Assembly: GCA_020634615.1 (NCBI GenBank) | Contig: JACKBI010000012.1 | Span: 1 to 64,000 of the forward strand | Length of the DNA: 64,000 nucleotides | From: Anaerolineales bacterium | GTDB lineage: Bacteria; Chloroflexota; Anaerolineae; JAAEKA01 | Direction: 5' to 3' | Shown here: in pieces, positions 1 to 9,021 of the stretch | Layout: each line of letters starts with the position of its first letter | Numbering within the stretch: the first letter of the stretch is position 1 | Program-made: the position numbers and the translations under genes | Notes under the pieces: model-generated | Seen by the model: only the letters and a program-made list of their open reading frames with translations | Told to the model about the DNA's origin: nothing | The model's database searches: none

Positions 1-2
1 CA

Positions 3-410
3 GATCAGAACAAGTCGATCGTCACACGTTGGGTCGAGCGCGGCTTCAATGGCCGAGACATGGCCGAGTTCGACATCTACTACAGCCCGGATCTGGTGGA
101 TCACGCCTTACCGCCCGGCCTGCCGCCGGGACGAGAGGGCCGCAAACTGTTCGCCGGCGCCTTCTTTAGCGCCTTTCCCGATGTGCATCTGCACGTCGAA
201 GACCTGATCGCCGAGGGCGACACGGTGGTCGCGCGCTGGTCGGCTCACGGCACGCATCTGGGCGAGCTGATGGGCATCCCGGCCACCGGCAAGCCGGTCA
301 ACATTACCGGCGTCGCCATCGACCGTTTCGAGAACGGTCAGGCAGTCGAGCTTTGGGAGGTCATCGACCAACTCGGCTTGATGCAGCAGTTGGGCGTGAT
401 ACCGTCGTAG
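3..410 (+). CDS. SnoaL-like ester cyclase family protein (5' end outside window)
   Basis: The frame is open from base 3 without a start and ends at 408-410, so the gene begins upstream of the window. An internal ATG at 60 is not the start, because the residues before it (NKSIVTRWVERGFN) match the usual N-terminal helix of SnoaL/ester-cyclase proteins. Visible features are the PPG(L)PPG turn, the helix with AFFSAFPD, and the strand pair GIPATGKPVNITG. These belong to the NTF2-like fold, in which small polyketide cyclases and many uncharacterised stress or secondary-metabolism proteins bind hydrophobic ligands in a cone-shaped pocket. The next gene is a clear paralogue, so a tandem duplication is likely. 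The substrate cannot be told from sequence. Confidence 0.8.
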   Translation, partial: DQNKSIVTRWVERGFNGRDMAEFDIYYSPDLVDHALPPGLPPGREGRKLFAGAFFSAFPDVHLHVEDLIAEGDTVVARWSAHGTHLGELMGIPATGKPVNITGVAIDRFENGQAVELWEVIDQLGLMQQLGVIPS

Positions 411-476
411 AGCGTCTCTCATAAGGGCGTGAACAGCACGCAACAAGACCGGTGACCTCACAGAAAGGAATTCGCA

Positions 477-902
477 ATGCCTTTGTCAGAGAACAAATCT
501 ACTCTCGCGACCGCTCTGTCGCACTGGAACCCCGGAGATATGGAAACTTACCTGACGCTGTACGATGAAGACGCCGTGCTGCACTTCCTGCCGCCAGGGA
601 TGCCGCAAGGAGTCGTTGGCGCCAGGCTGTATTACCAGGCGTTCTTCGCCGCATTTTCCGATGCCACCATCGAGGTCAACCTCCTGGTAGAGGAAGGGGA
701 TCGCGTCGCCTGTTTGTTCACGATGACCGGCACGCACACTGGCGAGTTCAACGGCATTCCGCCGACCGGCAAGCCGATGCGCGTGTCCGGCATCTCGATA
801 TTGCGCTTTGACGGCGGCAAGTGCGTCGAGCGATGGAACGAGATGGATTCGATGGGCCTCCTGCAGCAGATCGGCGTCATTCCAGCGCCGCAGGCGGCGT
901 AA
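477..902 (+). CDS. SnoaL-like ester cyclase family protein
   Basis: This is a 141-aa NTF2-fold protein with the same landmarks as the preceding gene (PPGMPQG, AFFAAFSD, GIPPTGKPMRVSG) and a similar ending (LLQQIGVIP versus LMQQLGVIP). It starts at an ATG preceded by AGAAAGGA about 8 bases upstream. The gap to the upstream gene is 66 bp, so the two are probably co-transcribed. Family members bind or cyclise small hydrophobic molecules; the ligand here is unknown. The duplicated pair may form homo- or heterodimers, which is an inference. Confidence 0.82.
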   Translation: MPLSENKSTLATALSHWNPGDMETYLTLYDEDAVLHFLPPGMPQGVVGARLYYQAFFAAFSDATIEVNLLVEEGDRVACLFTMTGTHTGEFNGIPPTGKPMRVSGISILRFDGGKCVERWNEMDSMGLLQQIGVIPAPQAA

Positions 903-1242
903 CATCTGCCAGGCATGCCAACCTAGTGTTCGATGGCAATGAGCGCCACGCTCTGAACACCGCAAGGCAAGCAATCAGGCTGATGAGTGTGATTGGGTTG
1001 GCAACGCGAACATGAGACCGCTGGACGGCGCTCTCATGTTCGCGTGCAGGATGAACGATCTGTCGTCTGGTGGAAGGCGTTCGGCGCAAAGTAGCTGTTC
1101 CCTTGGACTGCGGAAGTCGCCGGTTCTACCTAACAACTTGCCCAACGCGGTGAGAGATGTCTCTAGTTTGCTTCGGCGACTTCCGCAGTTTGTCGCTCCG
1201 TGATAGCCTGAATAGTTACGGCGCAAAGGTGTCTCGTCAGGA
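903..1242. repeat. Intergenic region with two hairpins (1005-1044; 1108-1188)
   Basis: This is a 340-bp gap between convergent genes with no convincing ORF. It holds two perfect inverted repeats. The first has 13-bp arms at 1005-1017 and 1032-1044 with a 14-nt loop, and may act as the terminator of the SnoaL pair, although no T-run follows. The second has 15-bp arms at 1108-1122 and 1174-1188 around a 51-nt loop. Its inner arm (GAAGTCGCCG) recurs in a similar hairpin at 54538-54623, so it looks like a dispersed palindromic repeat rather than a simple terminator. Confidence 0.6.
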
Positions 1243-3090
1243 CTATTTCACGATGAGCGGCAGGTAGCTCCAGTTCAGCAACGACTGGCAGGCCGGATGC
1301 TCGACGCGCCAGGCGACGTTTGAGTATGGCGCCGGCTGGCCGTCGTGGTTGACGGGGCGCACCTGAAACGCACAGGTGTCGTCTGACAGCCCTGCCAGCG
1401 CCACCGACGTTTCGAAGCCTGATCTTGGCACGGTGGTGATCATGGACATCTCCTGGCTGGTGGGGCCTGCATATACCTCGTAGGCGTCCACATCCGTTGC
1501 ACCGTTCCAACTGGCGTACACGGTGACCTGGCCGAGGGTCCCGTTTCCAACGACAGCGGCGCGCGGCGACTCTGCCGGTACACCGTCCCACGGGAAACGG
1601 AACACACGGTAGGGGCTTCCACCGAGTTCAAGCTCTATGCCCTTCGAGTTGTCGGGACGAACTTCTGTAACTCCAGGCACCGCCCCCCAACCAATAACCG
1701 TGTTGCCATTGCCCAGTCGCTGGACATTCCCCATAAAGGGAGCGAAGTAGCTGTCGCCCTCGGGATATTGCCAGACGCGGGTGACTCTCCTGGCGGCCTC
1801 GTTCATTTCATACTCAACAGCGCGAGAGCGCGGGGGGAATTTGTCGTTCCCGTTGTCGAAGAGGGTGATGTTGCCATTAGCAAGCCTGCGGATGTCGTGC
1901 TGCCGGGAGAAACGCAAATCATTGGTGAAGACGAATTGGTTCCGGCGACCGCCAAGAATCCATATCACATTGCCAGTCTGCCTGTTAACTTTAACAACCG
2001 AGCTTGTATTTCGGTTAGAAACGAGCAGGTTTCCGTCCAGATCAACGTCGATTGCGTTCGTATGAACGTAGTCGACAGGTGAATTGGACAGATCATCATA
2101 GCTATCGGTGATCGGAAGATGCTGACTGGCATGCCACTCGAAGACAACGTTTTTGCCTGAGTCTTGCTCCTGAAGTACGGCATCGATGACAATTCCGTTT
2201 TTAGGACCGCCATATGGGCGAAGATCGTAAGGAATCGGTGTGTAACTGATCATCAATGCATGGCCGTTGTCCAACATCTGGAAATCATGTAAATCGGCGC
2301 CGTAGCCGTTGCCGATCGTCCAGGTATCAACCACGTTATACGATTGATCCATCACATGATAAACCCCATTTGACCAACCGGCGTTGGATGAGATGCCCTC
2401 GTGGTAGGAAAGATACGGTGTGCTCTGCACAATCTGCCGCTTGAAGTCGGTGACGGCATATCCTTCCGGAACCTGCTTGATGAAGTACGGTTCACCTGTG
2501 TTGTCCACCATCATCATGGCCTGGTATGTCAGCCCGGTCATGAACAGAAATCCATCGCCGGTGTTCTGCGCAGGCGATGTCACGGTGATGGGCATGACGC
2601 TGGTAAACTCGGGATGGGTGATGTAAGGGCTGGCCGTCTCCGTGATGGAGTAAGTCGCTGCAATCTCCCCGTCCTCGGACGGCAACACGACCCGCTCTAG
2701 CGGTCGCTGCAAGGTGTAAAACTGATAGGTGGTAGCGGGGATCGCAATCCCCGCTGCCGTCTTCAATCCGGGACGAATCGCCACTGTGACCGTCTCGTCG
2801 AAGGCAAAGGGCTTCTCCGGGTAAAAGAGCAAGGTTAGTCGATCATCCGACAGGCGCATTTCACCGCTGTAATAGCCGCCACGGCTGCCGGTGACCGTGA
2901 AGGCGTCTTCATCGGGCAAGTGGTCAAACGGATCGCCTTGACGAAGCGCCAGCGAGGTGGCAGGGCTGACGTTGGCAGCCCCTGGAGCCGGTAAAAGATA
3001 CAGAGGGGATCCCTCAGGAGAGGATGCTTTCAGCGGAGCGGGCGCGATCAGCAAACAGATTGCACTAAGGAGCAGGATAATTTTTCGCAC
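1243..3090 (-). CDS. Secreted arylsulfotransferase (ASST)-like beta-propeller protein
   Basis: The start is taken as GTG at 3090 because GGAGGT lies 5 nt upstream and the product then begins with a signal peptide (VRKIILLLSAICLLIAP, cleavage near ALKA/S). The frame stays open upstream but without coding features. After a bacterial Ig-like segment (about residues 30-130, SbsA/Big_5-like), the body carries the repeat pattern of the Arylsulfotran_2 family: LDVDLDGNLLVSNRN, GNVIWILGG and the HDIRRLANGNITLFDNG block. ASST enzymes move sulfate between phenolic esters outside the cytoplasm, but many relatives are uncharacterised propellers. The last residues, SYLPLIVK, resemble the tail of the C25 peptidase near 37 kb. 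The enzyme activity is only a family inference. Confidence 0.8.
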   Translation of the reverse strand: MRKIILLLSAICLLIAPAPLKASSPEGSPLYLLPAPGAANVSPATSLALRQGDPFDHLPDEDAFTVTGSRGGYYSGEMRLSDDRLTLLFYPEKPFAFDETVTVAIRPGLKTAAGIAIPATTYQFYTLQRPLERVVLPSEDGEIAATYSITETASPYITHPEFTSVMPITVTSPAQNTGDGFLFMTGLTYQAMMMVDNTGEPYFIKQVPEGYAVTDFKRQIVQSTPYLSYHEGISSNAGWSNGVYHVMDQSYNVVDTWTIGNGYGADLHDFQMLDNGHALMISYTPIPYDLRPYGGPKNGIVIDAVLQEQDSGKNVVFEWHASQHLPITDSYDDLSNSPVDYVHTNAIDVDLDGNLLVSNRNTSSVVKVNRQTGNVIWILGGRRNQFVFTNDLRFSRQHDIRRLANGNITLFDNGNDKFPPRSRAVEYEMNEAARRVTRVWQYPEGDSYFAPFMGNVQRLGNGNTVIGWGAVPGVTEVRPDNSKGIELELGGSPYRVFRFPWDGVPAESPRAAVVGNGTLGQVTVYASWNGATDVDAYEVYAGPTSQEMSMITTVPRSGFETSVALAGLSDDTCAFQVRPVNHDGQPAPYSNVAWRVEHPACQSLLNWSYLPLIVK

Positions 3091-3750
3091 GTTGGACCTC
3101 CAAGAGTCTCTGGGGCCTGTCACCGGACCACACGAGTGTTCATTGGCCTGCAACCAAAGGCAGCCGAACTTCGGCAGATCGCTGCAATGCATCGTTTGCC
3201 GAGGCCACTCGTCGCGAAAAAAGGATGGCAGAGAATCACAAACATCACATTGCAGCATCGAAAAGAGAATGCCGAGAATGTCGTGATTGATCGCCGGTTT
3301 CGCGTGAGGATACGCGAGTCCCTCCCAACTGTCAGGCATCCTGAAGGAGTGGCCTCTGTGTCAGACAATGGCACCCGTCAGAGAACCTGCAACCCGTTCG
3401 ACTACCCTGGTATTGCCGCGACGATTCTAGCACACCTGAGTGCGATTGCAAAGATAGAACTTTTTTCCGGTTCAGCTCGCAGCACCGCTGGAATTGATCA
3501 GAATCTGAACAGTAAATGGCCTGTTGTGCATCAATCGGTTCATGTTACAATCAGACTGTCACCGCCAGACGCGAATCATGTTCGCAAAGGATGTGCCACG
3601 ATAGCGTTCCGTCTAGCAACCTCATCCCTTCGAACGAACACCTGTATCGAAGGAGAACCTGCTGGCAGTGCACCTTGTATGAAGATAAGCTTGTATCCAA
3701 AACAGTGCGCGCTACGTTGAACCTATTGGACGACTTCTACAAGGGCTGAC
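3091..3750. other. 660-bp divergent intergenic region, no gene seen
   Basis: The region lies between the divergent arylsulfotransferase-like and monooxygenase genes. The open frames seen here have no ribosome-binding site or family-like features. It is somewhat less GC-rich than its neighbours and should contain both promoters, but I could not assign a clear -35/-10 pair. Confidence 0.4.
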
Positions 3751-4980
3751 ATGAATACACAATTCATCCACACCATCATCATCGGCGGCGGGCAGGCAGG
3801 GCTGATCACCAGCTACTGGCTGACGCAGCACGGCCGCGAGCACCTGGTGCTGGAAAAGGCTGACCGGCCGGCCAGCGCGTGGAGCCAGCGCTGGGACTCG
3901 TTCACCCTGGTGACTCCCAACTGGGCGTTTCTCCCCTCCGGCGCCGAGTACGCCGGCGACAGCCCGGACGGCTTCATGCCGCGCGACGAGATCGTGGCAA
4001 CCTTCGACCGCTACACGGCGACGCACGGCCTGCCCCTGCGCTGCGGCGTGACCGTGACAGCGGTGTGCCCGCTGGAGAATCGGCCTGGCTACCGCGTCGA
4101 GACACAGGATGGCGAGATGGAGGCGTTGAATGTCGTCGTGGCCACCGGACTCTTCCAGCGTCCCAAGATACCGGCCTTCGCTGCCAGCCTGCCGGCCGGC
4201 GTGCTGCAACTGCACTCGGAACAGTATCGCAACCCCCTCCCGTTGCCGCCTGGCGCGGTGCTGGTAGTTGGCAGCGGCCAGTCCGGCTGCCAGATCGCCG
4301 AGGAACTGTACCAGAGCGGGCGCCGCGTCTACATGTCCATCGGCAGCACCGGCCGCGGCCCGCGCACCTACCGCGGCAAGGACATCTTCCGCTGGCTGAA
4401 GATCATCGGCTACCTGGACCGCACGCCCGACAAGCTGCCTTCGCCCAGAGCGCGCTTCTCCGGCAATCCGCACGTCTCCGGCGCGCGGGGCGGGCACGAC
4501 CTGAACCTGCACCAGTTCGCGAGCGACGGGGTGACGCTGCTGGGCCACGTGCAGGGCAGCTTCGACGGCACACTCAGCTTTGCGCCCGACCATAAGGATA
4601 GCCTGACGAAGTCGGACGCCTTCGCCGCCATGCTGCTGGACGCCATCGACGGGTACGTCGCGAAGACCGGTCTGGACGCGCCGGGCGAACGCCCGCCGGT
4701 GTTGCGCGATGGATATGACGCCGATGCAGTCACGGAGTTGGACCTGGCGCGCGCCGGCGTGACGACGCTGATCTGGGCGGCCGGCTACGATTTCGACTTC
4801 GATCTGGTGAAGCTGCCGGTGACCGACGAATATGGCTTCCCGCTCCAGCAGCGCGGCGTGACTGCTTATCCAGGGCTGTATTTCGTCGGCCTGCCGTGGC
4901 TGCACACGCAGCAGTCGGGGCTGCTGATGGGCGTCAGCGACGACGCGGCGCTCATCGCATCGCAGATCGTCAACGGTTAG
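3751..4980 (+). CDS. FAD/NAD(P)-dependent monooxygenase (CzcO/FMO-like)
   Basis: This 409-aa flavoprotein has an N-terminal FAD Rossmann motif (IIIGGGQAGL, residues about 6-15), a conserved SQRWDSFTLVTPNW block near residue 50, and a second dinucleotide motif for NAD(P)H (VLVVGSGQSGCQIAEEL, near residue 170). This is the layout of the group B flavin monooxygenase/CzcO-like family, often annotated as flavoproteins involved in K+ transport. Such enzymes oxygenate small organic substrates using NADPH and O2. AAGGG lies a few bases before the ATG. It stands alone, with divergent and unrelated neighbours, so the substrate is unknown. Confidence 0.85.
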   Translation: MNTQFIHTIIIGGGQAGLITSYWLTQHGREHLVLEKADRPASAWSQRWDSFTLVTPNWAFLPSGAEYAGDSPDGFMPRDEIVATFDRYTATHGLPLRCGVTVTAVCPLENRPGYRVETQDGEMEALNVVVATGLFQRPKIPAFAASLPAGVLQLHSEQYRNPLPLPPGAVLVVGSGQSGCQIAEELYQSGRRVYMSIGSTGRGPRTYRGKDIFRWLKIIGYLDRTPDKLPSPRARFSGNPHVSGARGGHDLNLHQFASDGVTLLGHVQGSFDGTLSFAPDHKDSLTKSDAFAAMLLDAIDGYVAKTGLDAPGERPPVLRDGYDADAVTELDLARAGVTTLIWAAGYDFDFDLVKLPVTDEYGFPLQQRGVTAYPGLYFVGLPWLHTQQSGLLMGVSDDAALIASQIVNG

Positions 4981-5113
4981 GTCAACAATGAGTCAGGACT
5001 GATAACTGGGTGGCAGGCCAGGGCCACAGTAACTCCTGGCCAAAGCAGGGCGTGGAATTCGGTCACTGACCGGCACTGACGCTCAGTTCAGCAGTCAGCA
5101 GGTGGGATGGGTG

Positions 5114-8100
5114 ATGCATCCTTCGCTCGACATTCGGCTGCTCGGCGAGTTCAGCGTGACTGTGGACGGGGAGGCTGTCAACGGTCTCAACAGCGCGCGC
5201 CTGCAATCCTTGCTGGCCTACCTGCTTCTTCACCGGGCATCACCTCAATCGCGCCAGCAACTGGCCTTCCTCTTCTGGCCCGACACTTCCGACAGCCAGG
5301 CGCAGACCAACCTGCGCCAACTCCTGCATAGCCTGCGCCGCCGCCTGCCTGCCGTGGCCGACGCGCTCCAATTGGACGAACGGACGATACGCTGGCGCTC
5401 CGAAACGACGCTGCGCCTGGACGTGGCTGATTTCGAAGCCGCGCTGGCGCGCGCCCAGCAGACCAACGGCTCAGAGCGGCTGGCGGCGCTACAAGCCGCG
5501 ACTACTGTCTACCAGGGCACGCTGGCGCCCGACTGCTACGACGACTGGATCCAGAGCGAACGCGAGCGGCTGGCTCAACAATACCTTGCCGCGCTGGAAC
5601 AGGGCATGTTGCTGCACGAAGAAAGGCGCAGCTACCGGGACGCCATCGACTGGGCGCGCCGCCTGCTGGCCGCCGATCCACTGCACGAAGCAACCTATCG
5701 CCGCCTGATGCGGCTGCACGCGCTCAACAACGACCGCGTGGCAGCCATGCGCGTCTATCACACCTGCGCTTCGACGCTGGAAAAGGAGCTGGGCGTTGCT
5801 CCCGGCGCCGCGACGCGTGAACTCTACGAACGTCTGGTCCACGTCACGGGCGATGGGGTAGCGCCCGGCCGGGCACGCGACAGCGGCGTCGGTCTGGTAG
5901 GCAGGCAGCACGAGTGGCAGACGCTGCAAGCTGCCTGGCGCACAGCCGCGCGCGGCGCAGTGCAGTGTGTCGTGCTCAGCGGCGAGGCCGGCATCGGCAA
6001 GACCCGTCTGGCCGAAGAGATGGCGCACTGGGCCGGCCAGCAGGGCATCTCCGCGGCGCTGACGCGGGCCTACGCGGCCGGCCGCGACCTGGCCTACGCG
6101 GCACTGGTCGAATGCCTGCGCAGCGAGCCGGTGATGCCGTTGGTCCGGCGGCTGGACCCGGTCTGGCGCACGGAACTGGCGCGGCTGCTGCCGGAGTTGA
6201 ACGCCGAGGATCCCACCCTGGCGCAGCCGGAGCCGCTGACCGAGCGCTGGCAGCGCCAGCGGCTCTTCGAGGCGTTGGCGCGCGTCTTTGTCCACGGCAA
6301 CCGGCCCTTCGTGCTGGCGCTGGACGACCTGCAGTGGCTCTCCAACGAAACGCTGGAGTGGCTCTCCTTCCTGCTGCGCTTCGAGCCACGCGCGCGCCTG
6401 CTGGTCATCGGCTGCCTGCGCAGCGACGAGATCGACGCCGGCCACCCGGTCTCGAATCTGCTGCTGGACCTGCGCGGGGCGGGCCTGCTGACCGAGCTGG
6501 TGCTGGCGCCGCTGTCTCCAGAGGAAACGCGCGCGCTGGCTGACCAACTGACCGAGCGCGCTATCGACAGTGCGGCGGCGCAGACGCTATATTCTTTCAC
6601 CGAAGGCAACCCTCTGTTCGTGGTCGAGACCGTGCGCGCTGATCTGGGAGCGCATGAACTGGCGTCGCCGGCTGAGTTATCGGGCGCGCCGGCCGCGCTG
6701 CCGGCCCTGCCGCCTAAAATGCAGTCGGTGATCCAGGCCCGGCTGGCACAGTTGTCGCCGGACGCCCGCGATCTGGCAGCCCTGGCGGCGACCGTTGGCC
6801 GCTCGTTCAGCTACGATGTGCTGGCGCAGGCCTGGGCTCAGAGCGAGGACACGGTCGTGCGCAGCCTGGACGAGCTTTGGCAGCACCGCATCGTGCGCGA
6901 GCAGGGAACCACCGCCTACGACTTCAGCCACGACCGCATCCGTGATGTGGCCTATAGCGAGATCAGTCCGGCGCGCCGGCGTTTGCTGCACCGCCGGGTC
7001 GCCAACACGCTGGATCAATTGGTGGGCGATCGCGACGACTCGGCCAGCGCCCAGATTGCCAGCCATTTTGAGCAGGCCGGCGACATCCAGCAGGCGATGA
7101 TCCACCTGCAGCGGGCTGCCGATGCGGCGCTGCGCCTCTTCGCCTACGAGGACGCCATCACCACCCTGGAGCATACGCTCTCGCTGATGAGAACGCTGCC
7201 GGCGGGACCCAGCGCGGTTGAAATCGAACTGGAGCTTCAGATGAAGCTGTGTACCGCCTGGGCGTCGTTGACCAGCTATCTCGGCGCTGAAGCAGCCAGG
7301 GCCTACAACAGGGCGCTGGAACTGTGCCGGCTGGTCGAGCACAAACCACACCTCTTCACGGTGCTGTGGGGCCTGCACGAGGTCGCGCTGTACCGGGTGG
7401 ATTATCGCGAAAGTCTTGCACTGGCCCAACAATGCATGGAAATCGCGGCTGAATTGGGCGATCCCGGTCTGCTGCTGGAAGCGCACCACGCGATCTGGGG
7501 ACCGCACTACTTCCTGGGCGAGTACGCCCAGGCATTCGAGCACATGCAGGCCGGGCTGGCCATCTACGACCGGGCGCAGCATGAGCACCTGAGCGTCCAC
7601 TACGGCGTACACGACGCCGGCCAGTGTGCATTGTACGAGAGCGCGCTGGCGCTGTGGAACATGGGATTCCTGGAGCAGGCCAAAAACCGGCACACCCGCG
7701 CCCTCGATCTTGCCAGCGGGCTGACACTGCCGGCCAACATTGCCGACGCCTACAGCTATGCCGGCATGTTCTGCCAGTTGCTGCGCGACCCGCAACAGGC
7801 AGAGCGGTTTGCCCGCATCGCCCTGACGATCAGCAACGAAAAGGGATATCCCTACATGCGCATACTGAGCGCCGGGGCGCTGGGCTGGAGCCTGGCGCTG
7901 CAAGGCCAGACGGCCGAGGGTATCGCTCTGGCGCGTCAGGGCATCGACCTCGCCCAGGAAACCGGTCTGCATCTGCACTACAGCCAGCTTGCCGCGATGC
8001 TGGGCGAGATATTGATCCTGGCAGGCCGGCACGAGGAGGCCATCGACGTGTTGGAGGAAGGCATCCGTCGCTTCGAGATCTTTCGCGACCTGCTGTGCGC

Positions 8101-8434
8101 GGCCGATCTGTGGACGTTGAAGGGAGATGCCCTGCTCGCGCTGCGCGCGGGCGATGACGAAATCGAGGGATGCTACCGCCAGGGGTTGACGCAGGCGCGC
8201 GAGCTGGGCGCACAGGTATCGGCGCTGCGCGCAGCCACCCGCCTGACGCAGTTCGAGCTTCACCGCGGGCAGGCCGGTAGCAGCGCGGAGTTGCAGATGA
8301 TCTATGCATCGTTCACCGAAGGCCTCGACACGCCCGACCTACGCGCGGCGGCCGATGTGCTGGCGACGGTGGCTGGATCACGAAGCAACGAAGCGCCGCG
8401 AAGCACAAAGATCACGAAGTCGGAGCGGCGGTGA
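5114..8434 (+). CDS. BTAD-domain transcriptional regulator with AAA ATPase and TPR repeats
   Basis: I start this 1106-aa regulator at ATG 5114, with AGGTGGG about 8 nt upstream; an in-frame GTG at 5102 is an alternative. Domain order: an OmpR-like winged helix (residues about 1-95, LGEFSVTVDGEAV and LLAYLLLHR), a bacterial transcriptional activation (BTAD) helical domain (about 100-245), a STAND-type AAA ATPase with Walker A GEAGIGKT near residue 290 and Walker B LALDDLQW near 400, then a long TPR-like helical region. SARP/LAL-type proteins of this layout couple a signal sensed by the TPRs to ATP-driven assembly and transcription activation. No partner gene is evident; the nearest downstream operon is the peptide ABC importer beyond the MITE-like element. 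Confidence 0.9.
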   Translation: MHPSLDIRLLGEFSVTVDGEAVNGLNSARLQSLLAYLLLHRASPQSRQQLAFLFWPDTSDSQAQTNLRQLLHSLRRRLPAVADALQLDERTIRWRSETTLRLDVADFEAALARAQQTNGSERLAALQAATTVYQGTLAPDCYDDWIQSERERLAQQYLAALEQGMLLHEERRSYRDAIDWARRLLAADPLHEATYRRLMRLHALNNDRVAAMRVYHTCASTLEKELGVAPGAATRELYERLVHVTGDGVAPGRARDSGVGLVGRQHEWQTLQAAWRTAARGAVQCVVLSGEAGIGKTRLAEEMAHWAGQQGISAALTRAYAAGRDLAYAALVECLRSEPVMPLVRRLDPVWRTELARLLPELNAEDPTLAQPEPLTERWQRQRLFEALARVFVHGNRPFVLALDDLQWLSNETLEWLSFLLRFEPRARLLVIGCLRSDEIDAGHPVSNLLLDLRGAGLLTELVLAPLSPEETRALADQLTERAIDSAAAQTLYSFTEGNPLFVVETVRADLGAHELASPAELSGAPAALPALPPKMQSVIQARLAQLSPDARDLAALAATVGRSFSYDVLAQAWAQSEDTVVRSLDELWQHRIVREQGTTAYDFSHDRIRDVAYSEISPARRRLLHRRVANTLDQLVGDRDDSASAQIASHFEQAGDIQQAMIHLQRAADAALRLFAYEDAITTLEHTLSLMRTLPAGPSAVEIELELQMKLCTAWASLTSYLGAEAARAYNRALELCRLVEHKPHLFTVLWGLHEVALYRVDYRESLALAQQCMEIAAELGDPGLLLEAHHAIWGPHYFLGEYAQAFEHMQAGLAIYDRAQHEHLSVHYGVHDAGQCALYESALALWNMGFLEQAKNRHTRALDLASGLTLPANIADAYSYAGMFCQLLRDPQQAERFARIALTISNEKGYPYMRILSAGALGWSLALQGQTAEGIALARQGIDLAQETGLHLHYSQLAAMLGEILILAGRHEEAIDVLEEGIRRFEIFRDLLCAADLWTLKGDALLALRAGDDEIEGCYRQGLTQARELGAQVSALRAATRLTQFELHRGQAGSSAELQMIYASFTEGLDTPDLRAAADVLATVAGSRSNEAPRSTKITKSERR

Positions 8435-8499
8435 CGCTGCAGCGAGACTTGCGATTCATGGCAATATGACATATTTGCCGGGAGTAACCGCATCCTTGA

Positions 8500-8928
8500 C
8501 TACCGGACACTCTTCACATTTGTCATTCTGAGCGGATCGAACAGTCTTCCGCTCAATCGAACATGCCCTAATCGGGCGGCCAGAGCCCATTTGAGCACGG
8601 ATCGACAGCGAAGAATCTCGACGCGCCTGGAAGACTGAGACCCTTCGCTGGCGAACTTCCGCCATGGCAGTTGGGTGTCAGACCCGCTACTAAGAAACTG
8701 GGTTATGTCACTCTGAATGGGTCGAACGCACAACGTTCGTTTCAGCGAACCGCCAATGAAGAGTCTCGACTCTCATGGCCGAGAGATGCTTCATTAACGT
8801 TGGCTGCCAGTGCGTAATGGCCGTTGAACCCATTCAGCATGACAGGCTACGTCAAGTTTCTCACTCGGTCCGAAGGGCGTCGCGGCGCCTTATACATCTC
8901 AGGGTGACAATTAAAGAGTGTCCGGTAG
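8500..8928. mobile_element. MITE-like non-coding element with 15-bp terminal inverted repeats
   Basis: Perfect 15-bp inverted repeats lie at 8500-8514 (CTACCGGACACTCTT) and 8914-8928. A weaker match continues inward (TTGTCATTCTGAG versus TTGTCACCCTGAG). Both ends place a TA dinucleotide next to CCGGACACTC, the pattern left by IS630/Tc1-mariner elements that duplicate TA. The interior is non-coding and carries further internal inverted copies, TGTCACTCTGAATGGG at 8706 and the reverse of a similar sequence near 8824-8842. The TIRs differ from those of the IS630 element at 15.3-16.7 kb, so a different transposase would mobilise it. It fills most of the 587-bp gap between the regulator and the ABC operon. 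Confidence 0.7.
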
Positions 8929-9021
8929 CAAAACCGCTTCCATTACTTGTAAGACATGTCTGCCGAACGATTGATTCGGTTTCGCCTTGGTGTTCAGATC
9001 ATCTGATCAGGAGACTCCAGC

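Noticed and set aside
3091..3339. 83-codon N-terminal extension of the arylsulfotransferase-like gene
   Set aside because: The GTG at 3090 has a GGAGGT site and a signal peptide directly after it; the extension would bury the signal peptide.
8435..9021. Small genes in the gap before the ABC operon
   Set aside because: The sequence is explained by the MITE-like element and short inverted copies; no frame has a ribosome-binding site.
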